Assembly: GCA_039881145.1 (NCBI GenBank)
Contig: JAYKKI010000064.1
Coordinates: 1,591,001 to 1,655,000, forward strand
From: Druceiella hillmani
Taxonomy: Eukaryota; Arthropoda; Insecta; Lepidoptera; Hepialidae
DNA length: 64,000 bases
Reading direction: 5' to 3'
In this document: positions 23,336 through 36,169 of the stretch, in pieces
How positions within the stretch are numbered: the first letter of the stretch is position 1
How the letters are laid out: each line of letters opens with the position of its first letter
The notes under the pieces: generated by a model
Seen by the model: the letters and a program-made list of their open reading frames with translations, nothing else
Database searches by the model: none
What the model was told of the DNA's origin: nothing
Made by a program: the position numbers and the translations under genes

Positions 23336-25934
23336 TGGAAAGCATCAAGTTGACTTCTTTGCTATCCGAAATTAAGTATAACACGAAATATTTATGTATA
23401 GAATGTAAGAAAGTTGATAAAATTTTCCAAAATAAACAAAATTACTGCAATTTCCCTCAGTAAGCAAATATAACCCCTAGTACGGAATGATCTACACAAC
23501 GATAGTTACAAAAAAGGTTTAAAAATAAATAATAGCAGTTAGGAGAGTGTCAGTCAGTTTCTCTTACGGCTTTGTTACACTGTAGCTTTATTTTGTCCAC
23601 ACTGTGCTACGCGTTATTCAAAAGTACATTTTATTCTCTTTATTTTGTTACTAGTTTATTTATGAGAAGTTTAATAGTTTTATTTATAAGATCTTAATAA
23701 ATTTAAGGTTATTTCTGATATACGAAAAGGAATGCCTTTAAGCAATCGAGATAATTTTTTCTGTATAATTATCAAACCAGATTGAGCTGTTAAATTTCAC
23801 CAGCGGACATATGTATTTAAAATAGCTCAGAATTAGTTTATTAAAATTCTGTATTTGTTAAATATAAGTGACTTGTGTTTGCTTAGATTTTGTGTCATGT
23901 GGAGCAGCGAGTGTCTGTCATTTAGGTTTACCAGAAAAGCTAGTACATAGTTTATTGCAAAAAATATTACTCCTCTTTCGATTTCACTTTAGTTGAACTC
24001 AAGGTAAATATTTGGTTTTACAATTTATTTTGAACGGACAATGTGACCTCAAGAGTTTATTCATGTAATCAATATGTGTTACTAAAGAGGAATGATACTC
24101 TATAAGCGAGTAGCTATGTTACTCACTTTGAAAATGTTTGTACAGCCACTATTGTTCATAATGAGCATCATTTAAGTCTCCACTCTGATACTTTTTAATT
24201 GCTATTCTAGTTATATAGACAATTGTTTGATTTATGAAATTAAGTGATTGAAAAAAAAATGTTCTTTTAGTACTAGTCAGAACAAGTTTATCTACCACTG
24301 GGCTATACCTGCTTCATTATAAATAGATTTATGTAGATAGATTGTCTGTATATCTGATGGTAGATTGTATGGTAGTCTATTTATTCAAAGTGACAACAAA
24401 TCATGTCACTTAGGCACTTATCACTTAAACAAAGTTTTTTGTAGATCTTATTATTAAGTGAAAATAGATTAAATAAAGAAATATATGTTTTGCGGAGAAT
24501 CATAATCGCTAGTCCCAAGTATCACAAGACTGACCGGTACTAAAAAGTGAAAGATAATGAAAAAAAAATACACACATTTATATATTCATATATTAGATAA
24601 AATTACTAAATCAGTAAATAAATGAAGGTAAGTATGAATCATTTACAAATTTGAACCTAGATAACACCATTTGCATTCAAACAGTATGAGGTGATGAATG
24701 CTAATAATACTATTTCAAATTAATGTTTTGAAGGTACATAAATAAATACTTACACATTTGAGGCGAAAGCCTCAGTTTTGTGATAATTATTTTCAGTTTG
24801 CGAAATTCCAGAACCAACATCTCACTGAAGGTACAGACAACGGTTAGGACAGCGACACAAATTATAAGCCATAAAATAAGGTTAATCATTCCTAGTGACC
24901 ATAGTCGCTAAAATATTGTAAAGATAGCAGAAAGTCACTTAAAGGAACACAAAATTAATTATTATTTAGACAGACTTATTATTTCAACAACATCTATAAT
25001 GTCACTGTTACTTACATCATGCATATATAAGTCCAACACCAGTTGAATACCATTAATGGATGAAAGAAAAGTAGACACTACAAGCTGAAGTACCTGAAGT
25101 AGAAATTAAGTGATTAAATGAACAGAAAAAAAACCCCAAATATTTTATTTATTTCAAATTGTGCCAATGTACCTGCAATTTAAACATTTTGTTGAGTGTA
25201 CTGCATATTTCATTTACTATAATTAGCATGTTTGGTAAAATCAATATGCACATAGGATTTTCCGAAATATCAAAATGGCTAGTCCCATATAATTCATCCC
25301 AGTCTGCTACTCTGGGTAATACTAAATGATTTGCATTATTATGAAATATTTCTTGATTCATACGTCCCAGGTAATCGTTTACCGCTTTTAACATTTTTAT
25401 AATAGTAAATGTAAGTAGACACATTAGAAATAGTTCCATTCTGTTAGTAAATATACTGAAATATGTGATAATGGAGAAAATGCTCTGGTTTTCAAGGCTG
25501 TTAACGATGAAAGACGGTAAGTGACTTGCAAGTATAATAAATGTGCCCAATAACGTCATGATTTTTAATTTCTTAAAGCATTTTGTTTTAAACAATTTAC
25601 TATAATAAACAGAAATGTCATCAAATTGTCGTAAGCAATCAGCAAATAGATTTTTTTGCCAAAATATATCAATCGATAAAACAAATATGAAACTGACGAC
25701 GTTACATATTTGGAAAAGCCACTCCAATATATTGTTTTCAATGCGGTGAGACCATATGCCTGTGCCGGTACCCGAGATAACGAGAAAAATTACTGACAAA
25801 CTGTAAATTTTCTTGAAGATTGTTTTTAATGTTATTTCTTCTTCTTCTAACTTATTTGAAAATCTGTTGACTCCTAGAATAGACTGCAATGCAACTAGAA
25901 ACCGGATTGACTCTTCTAAACTGTAACACAACAT
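22176..25934 (-). CDS. Gustatory receptor Gr-B (complete, 4 exons, 391 aa)
   Basis: Predicted 7-transmembrane gustatory receptor. Minus-strand exons are 25934-25173 (254 codons), 25093-25016 (78 nt), 24907-24754 (154 nt) and 22357-22176 (182 nt including TAA). Donors are GTACAT, GTAAGT and GTAAGT, with AG acceptors throughout; phases 0, 0, 1. The join gives one open frame of 391 codons. The protein starts MLCYSLEESIRFLVALQ and ends with the receptor's C-terminal helix, VVTYIIVIVQLIG, where the usual TYhhhhhQF ends in QL. Several hydrophobic segments are spread along exon 1. Intron 3 (2.4 kb) contains a TA microsatellite. It is the intact partner of the pseudogene at 19470-20328 and of the ghost exon at 45254-45433. 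The ligand is unknown. Confidence 0.85.
23262..23332. repeat. TA microsatellite in Gr-B intron 3
   Basis: About 70 bases of nearly pure TA, with one short interruption. A similar array at 45564-45645 sits at the same distance from the related ghost exon, so both derive from one duplication. Confidence 0.9.
24754..24907 (-). CDS. Gr-B exon 3
   Basis: A 154-nt exon starting RLWSLGMINLILW after an AG acceptor and ending at GTAAGT, phase 0 to 1, as in the other genes of the cluster. Confidence 0.8.
25016..25093 (-). CDS. Gr-B exon 2
   Basis: A 78-nt exon, phase 0 at both ends, between CTTCAG and GTAAGT. It encodes a single hydrophobic stretch beginning VLQLVVSTF. Confidence 0.8.
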
Positions 25935-28149
25935 TTTTCACTGAATTGACTGTTTCTTCTCCTAAATACCAATAGAAAATGACAACGACAGTCGGTAATG
26001 TAACCTATTTATATAAATGAAATAGCTTAGTCTACTTTGGCAAGGTAAACAAGACAATTTGTCTTCCTATATTAAAGTAATTATCTATTATTGATTTTTT
26101 CCGTCTCGTCTGAAAGTATTTCTATTATTAGACTAGGCCATATGTAAAAGCTATGACCTTGTATTTTGTTAATATTGGGAAGATCTAAGTTTCCTTTTTA
26201 CTTTTATCGTGATTATACTTAGATATTATAGCTTAAAGTTAAATTAGTATACTTGATTTCTATAAATAGCAATCAATTATAGTTAAAAATGTTAATAATA
26301 AGCAGGTGCTTATTTATTTAATATATTTATTTCAGTATTATGCATAATAATATTGAAGTAATTATACCAATAATACGAATACTTAGACTAATTGTCGGGT
26401 ACTGTATATATACATGAATCGACTCATAGAAACAGAATAATTAACTAAAATTCCGTTGCCCAGTCTATTGGTTGATTAATTTAATATATGCATTCCATGT
26501 TTCTAGTGGTATGAATAGATCGCCACATAGCTGATAAATTAATAAAATAATGGCGATGGCAGACGCCAGTCAATAAAATAAGTTACATAGAGTTTTATAT
26601 TATCTATTTTGTCTGCATTGCTAATGGAAATCCGATAATGAGAAACGGTGTACGAGGGACAAATACAATTAATTGCATTTTAATTGTCTGAAAATTAATT
26701 TTGTATTGGCACGAAAAAATTTCATTAAAATAATTTCTTTATTTCTGTGAAGTAATACATAGCCATCTAGTTGATTTTTATTCGACAGTTATTTAGTTTT
26801 TCATTTAAATAAATGTGTCCTTTTAAAATACACTTGATTTCTTTATTACTTTGTTTGGTGTTAAGTGTTGATTCGAGAAAATCCTCAAAAAGAAAAAAAA
26901 ATGAGCTTAAAATAGCTTTTTTTTAAAATATAGAAATAAAGCGAAAATAAGATTCAGGTTTAATAAAATAGCGAAAAGTGATAATCCTCATAAATTTTTT
27001 ATCACTTAAATTAAATTTTTTTTATACTTCTAAATGACATGGTTGATACAACACATAAAAAATTATATAAAGGATTGTAGAAATGTTGGTTTAAGAGAAC
27101 ATTTAATTATGTACACAGTTTCTTAGTAAATAACAAGAAAATATCTTTAAATTCTGCTAATTGGATCTGTTGCTTCTTTTTTCATTAAATGCTCAGTTGC
27201 AATCTTTATATTTTTAACACATTCCTAATTATAAAATATTTCATTACATAATTCCGATCATAATTTTTTTGCTTTTTTTTTGCAACTGAAAAATTAATAA
27301 TGACCGGTTCCATGAATATTATAATGGTTGGATTTGGAAAAAACAATTCAAAAGAAAAGAAACATCATCTGATAATAATCTTAATCTATTCATTACCTTC
27401 ATTGAAACAACCAGTAGATGGCCTTGGTTGTATTTCAAATTGCATTAATAATGTATCAAGAAGAAAAACATATTAATTAGGATCTAAATACACAATTGAA
27501 TGTTTATGCAGATTAGATAATGGATAATAGCTAGTGTATGATATATAGATATGGACAACTAGTTTGCCAGGGTCTCATTGGCCAAAGAATTTCTTGCAGT
27601 ACCTAAGCTACGATAAGCACTATAAGAGTCGGCACTATAAGAGTTAACACGCTGGTGATATTCATTGAAACAAAACCTTAAAAGATTTAGTTTGGAATTT
27701 GTTCATAAGGTTAACATTGTTTGGCTTATTACCATCCCAACAAAAAAAAAGTAATTATCGTTAGCGATGCGCCATATATGGACCTGGTGGACATGAAGTT
27801 TTAATAAGTGCTGTTTGATGTTAGTAATGTAGTATATACCTTACCTAAGAAACAATAATTAAAGAAATGTATTATAACATAATTTAATGGACCTACTACA
27901 GAAAAAAAATATCCAATATGCTGGTTTGTTGTTCATGTTAGGTACAAGAGAGCTTCTTTAAGGTGATAAACTATGGAAAGTTTACCCAAAAGATAATCGA
28001 TAAGTGAAGTATGTTTCACCTTTCTTTTGTAAATACACAATAAAATACTTGTGCTTATTTTAAATTGGAACATCAACAATGTTTTTTAAGAATCAATATT
28101 AGTAACAACTTACGCCTTTAAATAATTTTTTGAGAAATGAGAAATGTTG
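25935..28149. other. Gr-B upstream region, otherwise gene-free
   Basis: The first kilobase is shared with 20330-20950. A TATA-like CTATTTATATAAAT lies about 75 bases upstream of the Gr-B start on the minus strand and is partly conserved in the duplicate. The remainder is AT-rich with no recognised gene. Confidence 0.4.
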
Positions 28150-28713
28150 AAATCTCATATTTATTGGTCGTCTTATAACCTGTCATATTCCTTATACCGC
28201 CTTTGATTTTGTGGTTTTAGGAACAAAAGAAGATCAAAACATTTCATATATACTATTTGTAGTATTATTTTTTCTATTATTTTTTATTCAGAAATAATTA
28301 TTTTGTTTGATATTATTGACTAGAACAACTTGTTTGTGTAGAACAAATTGTTTGTGTAGAAGTTTTGAATGATTTCCTACAATTTAATAATGAACCACAT
28401 GATCACACCTGTTAATGTCTCAACAAAACCCCAATTCCAACAAAAGTTTTGCATTTTTTTTCATTTAAACAAAAAGATGGAAAAATTTATTTTTACCTAC
28501 CTTAAAATAATTTGTTAGACCTCTGCCACAATTTAAACGAGGTGTTTCAAATTTAACATGTGGATTAAACATTTAAACAAAAGTGTAAAATAATATTTTG
28601 ACAGCCCTTTCAAAAATATTAATAAAATTATTATTAGAATTAAGTATTAATTCTATTTTTCAGCCACTCTTCACTCTATTCAATATACTTTTCTTGATGA
28701 TTTCAAATATAAT
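28150..28713 (+). pseudogene. Gr pseudogene of the Gr-A lineage, parts of exons 1-2
   Basis: Segments in shifting frames match Gr-A: NLIFIGRLITCHIPYTAFDF against NLIVIDLLVLYHISYTTFHL, then LLDLCHNLNEVFQI against the end of exon 1. Next comes an exon-2-like piece (28664-28713) with FLDDFKYN after TTTTTCAG. That piece is 28 nt too short and its donor reads TTAACT. The N-terminal half of exon 1 and exons 3-4 are missing. Confidence 0.7.
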
Positions 28714-29556
28714 TTAACTGCGATGTGTTCTTAAAAGGAACTTAAAGACAATGTAGCTTTTAAAAATGGTTTGTAGGTTTCTTCCCTTATGACATATTCA
28801 TTTAAACAAATTTCAACATGTTATATGGGTGAAGGAAACCTTGAACTGCTTGTCAGTTGTCGGTGCTTGTCAGACACCATCAGGAAAAGATCTCCATCTA
28901 GTAATAAATAAATAGATTTAGGAACATGTAATAAAATTATTATTTGTGTTGGTCTAAGAGAATTGCCTGTAATATTCATATACTTTTCTTGCATTTCTGC
29001 ACATATCATCGTGGTATCCAATCTTGTATGTATATTTTTTTATCCCACTTTTTCTTTGGTTTTATCTTTATTATCATTTTATTTCAGTACCAACCTTGTT
29101 CTAATTTTTTTGCATAAAAATTAATTTGTATAACACTTTTGTGTAGCATTTAAATTCCTGTTCATGACTGTATAGTCATGTGGATTCTAACCATGTCTAG
29201 AAATTTTAGATTCCCTCAGTAATCTTATATTTCTGTGGATGGTTACAATCCAAACAATGCAGCCTAATATTTATAAAGACTCCACAGTTGGTACACTCTA
29301 ACATTTCTAAAAATGGTTATAGCATTAAAGAAAATTAGAAAGAAAATTTGTTTACAATTAAATATTTCCCAGTTACATTATATTTTTAAGGAAAATGTAG
29401 ACGTTCGTACATTATAAAAAGTAAAGGATATTTAAAAAATCAAAATATATATTGGAATAACCAAAGAATTGTGTAAGGAATAATCTTTTGCATTATTTTT
29501 GTACTAAATCAAGATTTGCACTCTTTGATTGATGATGATCTTTAGAAATATTAGAC
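28714..29556. other. Gene-free stretch
   Basis: No supported coding or repeat signal. The minus-strand frame 28821-29021 is not supported by any motif. Confidence 0.4.
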
Positions 29557-29558
29557 TA

Positions 29559-31077
29559 CATAGTCGTTGGCCAAATTATTAGACGAACACAATTTTTTTC
29601 AGAATTCTTACATAATTACACATTTTGTACTCAACTTTGTGCTATTATATTTTATAAATAGTGGTTGTTAGTTAGGACAATCATTACGTTATTACTTTTT
29701 AAACACATTTTTGTTTCATTAGACTCATATCCATGTTATCACATCACAAACAAGTACAAATAAGCTTCAGTCGCATTCCTGCGTGCCACGTGTGCGGAAG
29801 TGTTTTTTCATCTAGTGGTGGTTTCATCTAGTGTTTTACAATTTTTGATTATTTAATTATATGTATGAATATTTTAATTAAAATGGGCTGTTTTTCCTGA
29901 AAAAATATTCTATAATTTTTCAAATGTTACCCACGTCCCAAAAGAGGTCAGTTTATCATATAAAAAAGCTAAAGACAAAACCTTTCTTAATAATAAAATG
30001 TATTCGAACTGTACAATTTTACAAATATTTAATACATCTGAAGCAAACATATAGCACATAGAGAGTACATGGTTCACAGAAAAGAAAAGGATAAATCCTT
30101 ACAAAGTCCATTAAACTGCCAGGAAGCCTCGATCTACTGCTGAGATGAAAGCAAAATATCTGAGGTGGATTAAATATTATAAAGGTAAAGATGTGGTGTT
30201 TTAGAGATCATTATATTAATATTTTCTTTATAATTCACATTTCATTGCTAATTTCTTTATTCTTACAATTGAAGCGATCATTTAGTTTCTTTTAAAGATT
30301 TGCTGCAGTGACGAAAACACTTTTGAAATTTTAGGAATGCTCAATTTATTTTACCATCGTCAAAGTGAAAAAAATCACTCTAACTTCTAATCACTCTTAA
30401 CTCTATAGACTGTAAAAAATCCAGCAAAACTTATGATTTCATCCATCATCACATAGAAGAATACATGGTTCATTTACATAGTGAAAGGCATTAAAAGCAG
30501 GACCAGGCATCATGAGTCAACCAAGAAGTTCTAGAGAATTGGTTGGTTCTGTATTTGATAAAGTTGTTCGGATATTTTATGCAAGAAAGAGCTCCTTTTC
30601 AAGCAAAGCATATATACATGACCAAAATATCACATTATTGGATTGCCCAAGTAACGGTCTCTATATGAACCCAATTGGAAATGTGTGAAAGTTGATAAAG
30701 AAGGAACTGGCTATGACTACAGAAAAATCTAATTGAAAAGATCAACCACTAAGGAGTTATCATCTGCAAATGCTGGAGATTGTAAAATTAAACTATAACA
30801 GCATGCCGCAAAGGATTGGTGCATTAATAGTTGCAAAAGATGAAGAAATGAAATATCAATACAAAAAATACTTGTAGTTTTAATACTGTTCCTTTATTGA
30901 AAGTTAATAAATTTTAAATCAAAACAAATTTTAATTATATCAACACAACTAATTAGATGCAGGAGACATATAGATTTGATTTATTCCAGTAAAATATCTC
31001 AAACCCATTTTTTTACAGGTGTTAATTAAGATTTTGCACATAAACTGATGTGCGTCTAATAATTTGGCCAGGGACTG
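29559..31077 (+). mobile_element. Tc1/mariner transposon relic
   Basis: Inverted ends share TTGGCCAAATTATTAGACG (left, from 29567) and its complement at the right (to about 31072). TA lies on each side (29557-29558 and 31078-31079), the Tc1/mariner target. Inside, plus-strand frames show the helix-turn-helix piece RKPRSTAEMKAKYLRW (about 30122-30165) and the C-terminal part DQNITLLDCPSN, MNPIGNVWKLIKKEL and SMPQRIGALI (about 30615-30830). The catalytic motif usually reading SPDLNPIEN is NGLYMNPIGN, so two acidic residues are lost. Stops interrupt the frame. Inactive. Confidence 0.8.
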
Positions 31078-31079
31078 TA

Positions 31080-31590
31080 CTCCAAACCCACTTTGACATT
31101 ACATCAATAGAAAATTTTTATCACATACAGAAGAAAAAAAATTAAGTTATTATTTAAAAAAAAAACTAAAAATAAAGTTTAAAAACTATTTTTATCTCAA
31201 TACAAACATCAGTATAAATACTAACATCGAAATAATATTCAGTCTTTAATTCGTTCATTATTACTCATCTTTTTTATCCTATATTTTAAAAATAGTTGCT
31301 TAAAAAAGTTAACCATACAGCCAGGCCTAAATCATAGCTTATAGATCAATCATGTTTATCTTACAAAAAGTAATCTCTGACAAGGTATGTAATATGTTTT
31401 CCACACATTTTACTCAACTTGTACATTGAATAACCATAAATATTGATTAAGTCTGACACATAACCGTAGTCTGTGAAAATTATATATGATTGAATGTCAG
31501 TAATATTAAGTATACCTAACATATTTTGTGCAACGAAGGGTATAAATTTCTACACTCTAATATGTCAATTGTCTATCAATCAACTGTTAA
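31080..31590. other. Gene-free stretch
   Basis: AT-rich sequence between two transposon relics. Nothing recognised. Confidence 0.4.
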
Positions 31591-33510
31591 CCCTAGATCA
31601 CTAACCTTATTTTTCGACGTTTAATACTAACTTTCGTAGTTTCTAACTTAACTACGCTGTATAATGGAGGGGGTTTTAGGGGTTTAATTGAAAAAATATT
31701 TATATTTATGTTTTTATTTTAAATAATAAGTATTACCCTACATATTTAGAGATTATAATATATACTTTAACATATTTTTTACTCAAACAGTCATCATAAT
31801 GAGATCATAGTTTACATGCATAATCAACTTTTTCATAAATTAAAAAAAAAATCGTACATATTATATATAGCGTTAAATTGTTCGAAATAAACTATAAAAA
31901 AAATAATATCTGAAAAATGAATTAAAAATAAAATTTTGGTAGTGGTTTAGGAACATTTGTGACACACATCAAGTTTGTGTTCCCCACACAACGATTTATT
32001 GCACTTAGTGCACCTACTTTTAGTCATCCTTCGCTTTTTGGAGGGACATATGGCACATATTTTTCTTTTATTTTGCTGTGGGGGGACATCAGCTACATTA
32101 CTTTGCTCAGTCTCATTTATAACACCCTCATTACTACTTCCTGGCATGTTTAAAATTTGTGTAATTGAGTCCCGCAGACTAGTTTGTAGAGTTGGTATAA
32201 GGAATTTTTTTTGCATGTGTGGTTCAATCAGCTTGTGATGCAGAGCTTTAAGATATTCACACCTTGATAAAGGTTTTTTCTTAGCCTCTATAGTGTTTGT
32301 TACATAAATGACGTAACTATTATAACTAACAACGGCCAGCGTCGTGTTTTTCGATTGCAAGAGGCAATGGAACACATTTGATCCAAAGTATCTACCCCTC
32401 CCTTGGTTTGATTGTAAAATTCAACCATTGTGGGCTTTTTAGTATTTACGTTAATGGTTCCCTCTTCGTCACATGTTGATAGTAGGAATACAACTTTTTG
32501 GGGTTTTGCTTTGTAGGAAAGTAATGTGAGTTCGTTATCATAACAGAACATAGCTGTTCCAGTTCTTCTAGTGCATTAATTTTCAAATTCTACCGGTATC
32601 TCCTTTTTGTTAGCTCGTAGAGTTCCAACCGATGTCAGCTTATATGGTTCTTTTACTAAACCTTTGACTAGTGGCACCGAAGTGAACCAATTGTCCATTG
32701 TGATATTTCTATTCATACCATGAACAGTACGTGTAAATTTTTTTACAAAATATTCACCAAGTGGTACTCCATCTGTTTTAGTAAAAGAACCTAGATAAGG
32801 CTCTGCATCCACCATATACTTTGTAGAATTATCTACGATCATCACAATTTTGATACTATATTTATTTGGTTTATTCGGTATATATATACAAAAGGGACAT
32901 CTCCCTCTGAAACCTAACAACTTTTCATCAATGGTAAGGTAGCATCCAGGTTTATAGTTCTCTCGACACTTAGCTATGAAAAGATGCCAAATATCTCGAA
33001 AGGGAGCGAACACATCGGTTAACCTCCGTTCTTGACGCTTAGACTTATTGTCAAATCTTAGGCAGTTTATTAGCAAATCAAACCTTTCACAAGATATTGT
33101 ACTGTGATATTGATTTCCACAAAATGTGATATCAAACAACTCTCTAGATGGTAAATGATTATCTTTCATTGCTGCAGATAATGTGAGAATGCCAATGAGA
33201 GCTCTAATTTCATTAGCATCGGCTGGTCTCTGAGTGGATTTCAATGTTTTATATTTTTGAGATTTTATTGCTATCTCTGCATTGGCGTGGGTTACAATTA
33301 AATCAATCATATTGTCAGTAATGAAACATGAAAAGCATTGAAGTGGCTATAATAGTTTTGCAAGAACGTACAGGTCCAGGTCTTATATAAACTATGTTCC
33401 TTGAAAGAAAATGTGTGAACAAGGGCGGTAATATATTTATAGTCGAGATTGAGACATTATTTATTGTATTTATAGTCGAGCTTGTGACGTTATTTATTCT
33501 GTTCATAAAA
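31591..33510 (-). mobile_element. piggyBac transposon relic 2
   Basis: The 3' side of the element (reading on minus) ends at CCCTAGATCACTAACC (31591-31606) directly next to the target TTAA (31587-31590), as in piggyBac elements. The opposite end could not be fixed; I saw no GGG next to TTAA between 33510 and 34100. The transposase gene fills most of the interval. Confidence 0.65.
31947..33506 (-). pseudogene. piggyBac transposase pseudogene
   Basis: The core is open from 33310 to 32576 and contains the DDE_Tnp_1_7 signatures YLTIDEKLLGFRGRCPF, VDNSTKYMVDAEPYLG and MDNWFTSVPLVKGL. A TAA (32576-32578) interrupts it. The same frame then continues from 32551 with GGVDTLDQM (the last catalytic Asp) and RKTRRWP. 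A frameshift near 32325 leads into NSYVIYV and a cysteine-rich zinc finger at the C-terminus (CAICPSKKRRMTKSRCTKC and CGEHKLDVCHKC), ending at 31947. Upstream of 33310 another frameshift joins to PGP-type N-terminal sequence. The four catalytic-region signatures are retained despite the breaks, so inactivation is fairly recent. Confidence 0.85.
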
Positions 33511-34269
33511 TTTAATTTAAAAAGTCATAACTGGTCTATTTTTGGAATCGACATTTAATATTTTTTTTAAAAACTAATTTTTAATTAACCTACATTTTAA
33601 TGATGTTTCCCAAAAATGTGCAAATTTACGAGCGGTCAACAAATTCAATTTTAGTGATTCGTAAACATGCTTTATTTCAATACATTTTGGTGCATAATAC
33701 ATAGTTATGAGAAATTATTTTTATGGTTATGAGAAATTATTTTTATGGTTATACATTCTCTTCTATTTTATTAACGCATATGTGTCTGTTGTGCCCAAAC
33801 AAGGAAGCTTTCAAACCTACCCTAAACATTTTTATTTATTATGATTTGCCAGTGTTGAACCCTAAAACGCAAAATTTAATAGTGCATCTGTATGTAGTGC
33901 ATTGCAGCCAAATTATAAATAATCACTTACTTTTATAGTTTTTGTGGCTCAAGTTTAGTAAATTGTTGTGACGTCGTAGCTATGAAAAGATGTTTCTTTT
34001 AAATATATTTACTTTAAAGTTTTTATACCTTTACATTAACTTTATAAACATGTTTTTACTTTATGTTAAATACCAGGCAGAATAAAATATAGTGTTCTGT
34101 GCGATGTGAAAAGATTATTGATACGGACGTCTACAATTGGGAACATTGGGCAAACAAATAATAAATCAAATATTTTCTTTGCAGGCTTACACTGTGGCAA
34201 AATCACGTAGAAAAATACGACTGCGGCCAGGAAAGGCTATTAAGGGCTCCTAGAGGCCTTAGAAGCTAT
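33511..34269. other. Gene-free spacer between two piggyBac relics
   Basis: AT-rich sequence with the short repeat GAGAAATTATTTTTATGGTTAT in tandem near 33708-33751. No gene was recognised. Confidence 0.4.
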
Positions 34270-35440
34270 GACGAAAGGACTCTGATGTAGATATGGAAAT
34301 AGTCACTCTCATCACATCCATGAAGAAGAAGGTGATGATATTCTAGGGAATGTCGAGGTCTTTGTTAACAGGGATGAATAGGTATGGGATAGTAGTGATT
34401 AAGAACCTTGGGTTGTTACTATCAGTAGTAATGAAGAACCTAACATTCTTCATTGCGACTATCAAACGCATGCACTCTGGGTATAAAAAGTGACTGCTTG
34501 CTAGTGACTTTTGTGTGACTCACGGCTACTGCTACATCTTTGACATTTTCATTATTGTGACAAAGCAGAAACAACTGACAATATCAAAAGCTCGCTATTA
34601 GGTATAAGGATCATAAAAAGCCTGTTGGGGATGATCGACACAGATCCTAAAGTCCACATTGTATACTTCGACAACGTTTTTATGAGTTTTTCCCTGTTGC
34701 AGGGAAGGTCGCAGCATTGGAACTGTTTGCGATGGAAGAACCAGCAAATGCCCTCTAATATCAGTCAAGGAGATGAAAAAGGAGAATCGTTCTGACTTTG
34801 ACTACTGCTTCAATAAGGCTAATCCAATATTGTTTGTTTGCTGGTTGCATAATAGCATTTGTACAGTGAGGACCGACTATGATATTGTCCTTGCATTAGG
34901 TAAAGTGAAACGATGGAGCTGAGTGGAAAAAATAAAAGAGATGTTGATATACTGCAAGTGTTTGAATTTACAATGAAGGGCTGGGGGGGTCAACTAAACT
35001 GGTCAGTCTATTTAGTTGTATTTCCATCCGTGGCAAAAAGAGGTGGTGGGTGCTGTTTTCATACATGCTTGATTTAGCAATGTGTATTACCTTCTTTGAT
35101 GGAGTTATAGTGGGATGGTATACGACACTTTCCACAAAAGCCTAGCGAAACAACTGCAATGCACTGTTTATAATAATAAGGCATGGTTCTAGTGTAAAAA
35201 GTGAATAAAACCACTATGCATTGAAAAGTCACATTTTGAATTTTTTCATACCAATTGAGCCCAGTGTCCCCATTTGAGGAGGGCAATTTTTTTTCATTTG
35301 ATCTCCTTACTTTCCACCGTAAATTTAAGTTTATTTCTTTTTCTACGGCAAATTTAGTGGTGGGTGTAAATGGATTAAGGGACATCCAATGTAGTAACTG
35401 TGTATTTCAATCCATAAAATCGGAAAGAGCTCATAGATGT
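34270..35440 (+). pseudogene. PGBD-type transposase relic 3
   Basis: Plus-strand pieces in several frames match piggyBac-derived transposases: DPKVHIVYFDNVFMSF (about 34645-34690), SVKEMKKENRSDFDYCFNKA with ILFVCWLHNS downstream (about 34760-34860), CISIRGKKRWWVLF (about 35017-35060) and a final CSNCVFQSIKSERAHRC (about 35392-35440). Many stops and indels. It belongs to a PGBD group different from relic 2. Confidence 0.65.
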
Positions 35441-36169
35441 TGGTGATGTGGTTTGTATTGACAGAATATTATCATAGCTTGATTATCTCAGATTGTTCCC
35501 GTAGTATGTACACAGTGCAAAACAGTTAGTGCATAAATTCAACTTGTGCTTGAATAATTTTTTATTTACTTTGCCCTGTTCTTTAGCATATTGCTTAGGA
35601 ATAGATTATATTTGGTGAAGAAGAGGAGAATGTTACATAAAGAAAATCACCTGTTGCAGACAGATGGGAGGAAGAGTAAATTTTTTGGAACTAAGAGGAC
35701 TTCAAGTGCTGTCTAATTTTTTGATAAGGAGATTAAACATCACTACACAAAGTGATAAAACTTTGTAAAGTGACGTTTCTCCTGAATGTACGTTGTTTGT
35801 ATTTAGCTTTCGCTTTCCAATTTCAGGTTCACTTTTCAATGGCAAATTATCCTAGGCCTTTCACTGTGACAGTGAAGTGATGAATTAAAATTTATTCTAG
35901 TCTTGACAGAAAAGATATCTGTTTCCGCATACTATGTATTTCGCTTATGGCCTTATTAAAACTAATTATACTCCTTGTGTTAGCAGAGAATACAATATAA
36001 TAGGATTCATTTACATATACGCATGCTTCACTATTGATATTGAACGTGTTACCATGCTGAGAAATCCATATTATTAAACCAAATAATCTCAATGCCACAA
36101 ATAAAAAATCTAAAAAATTAATATATTATAAATTAAGATTTCCAAGTATATCTCAAGAAAAAATTAATA
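35441..36169. other. Gene-free stretch
   Basis: No supported feature. The 68-codon minus-strand frame at 35892-36098 has no recognised motif. Confidence 0.4.

Noticed and set aside
35074..35385. 103-codon frame on the minus strand
   Set aside because: Antisense to the PGBD relic at 34270-35440.
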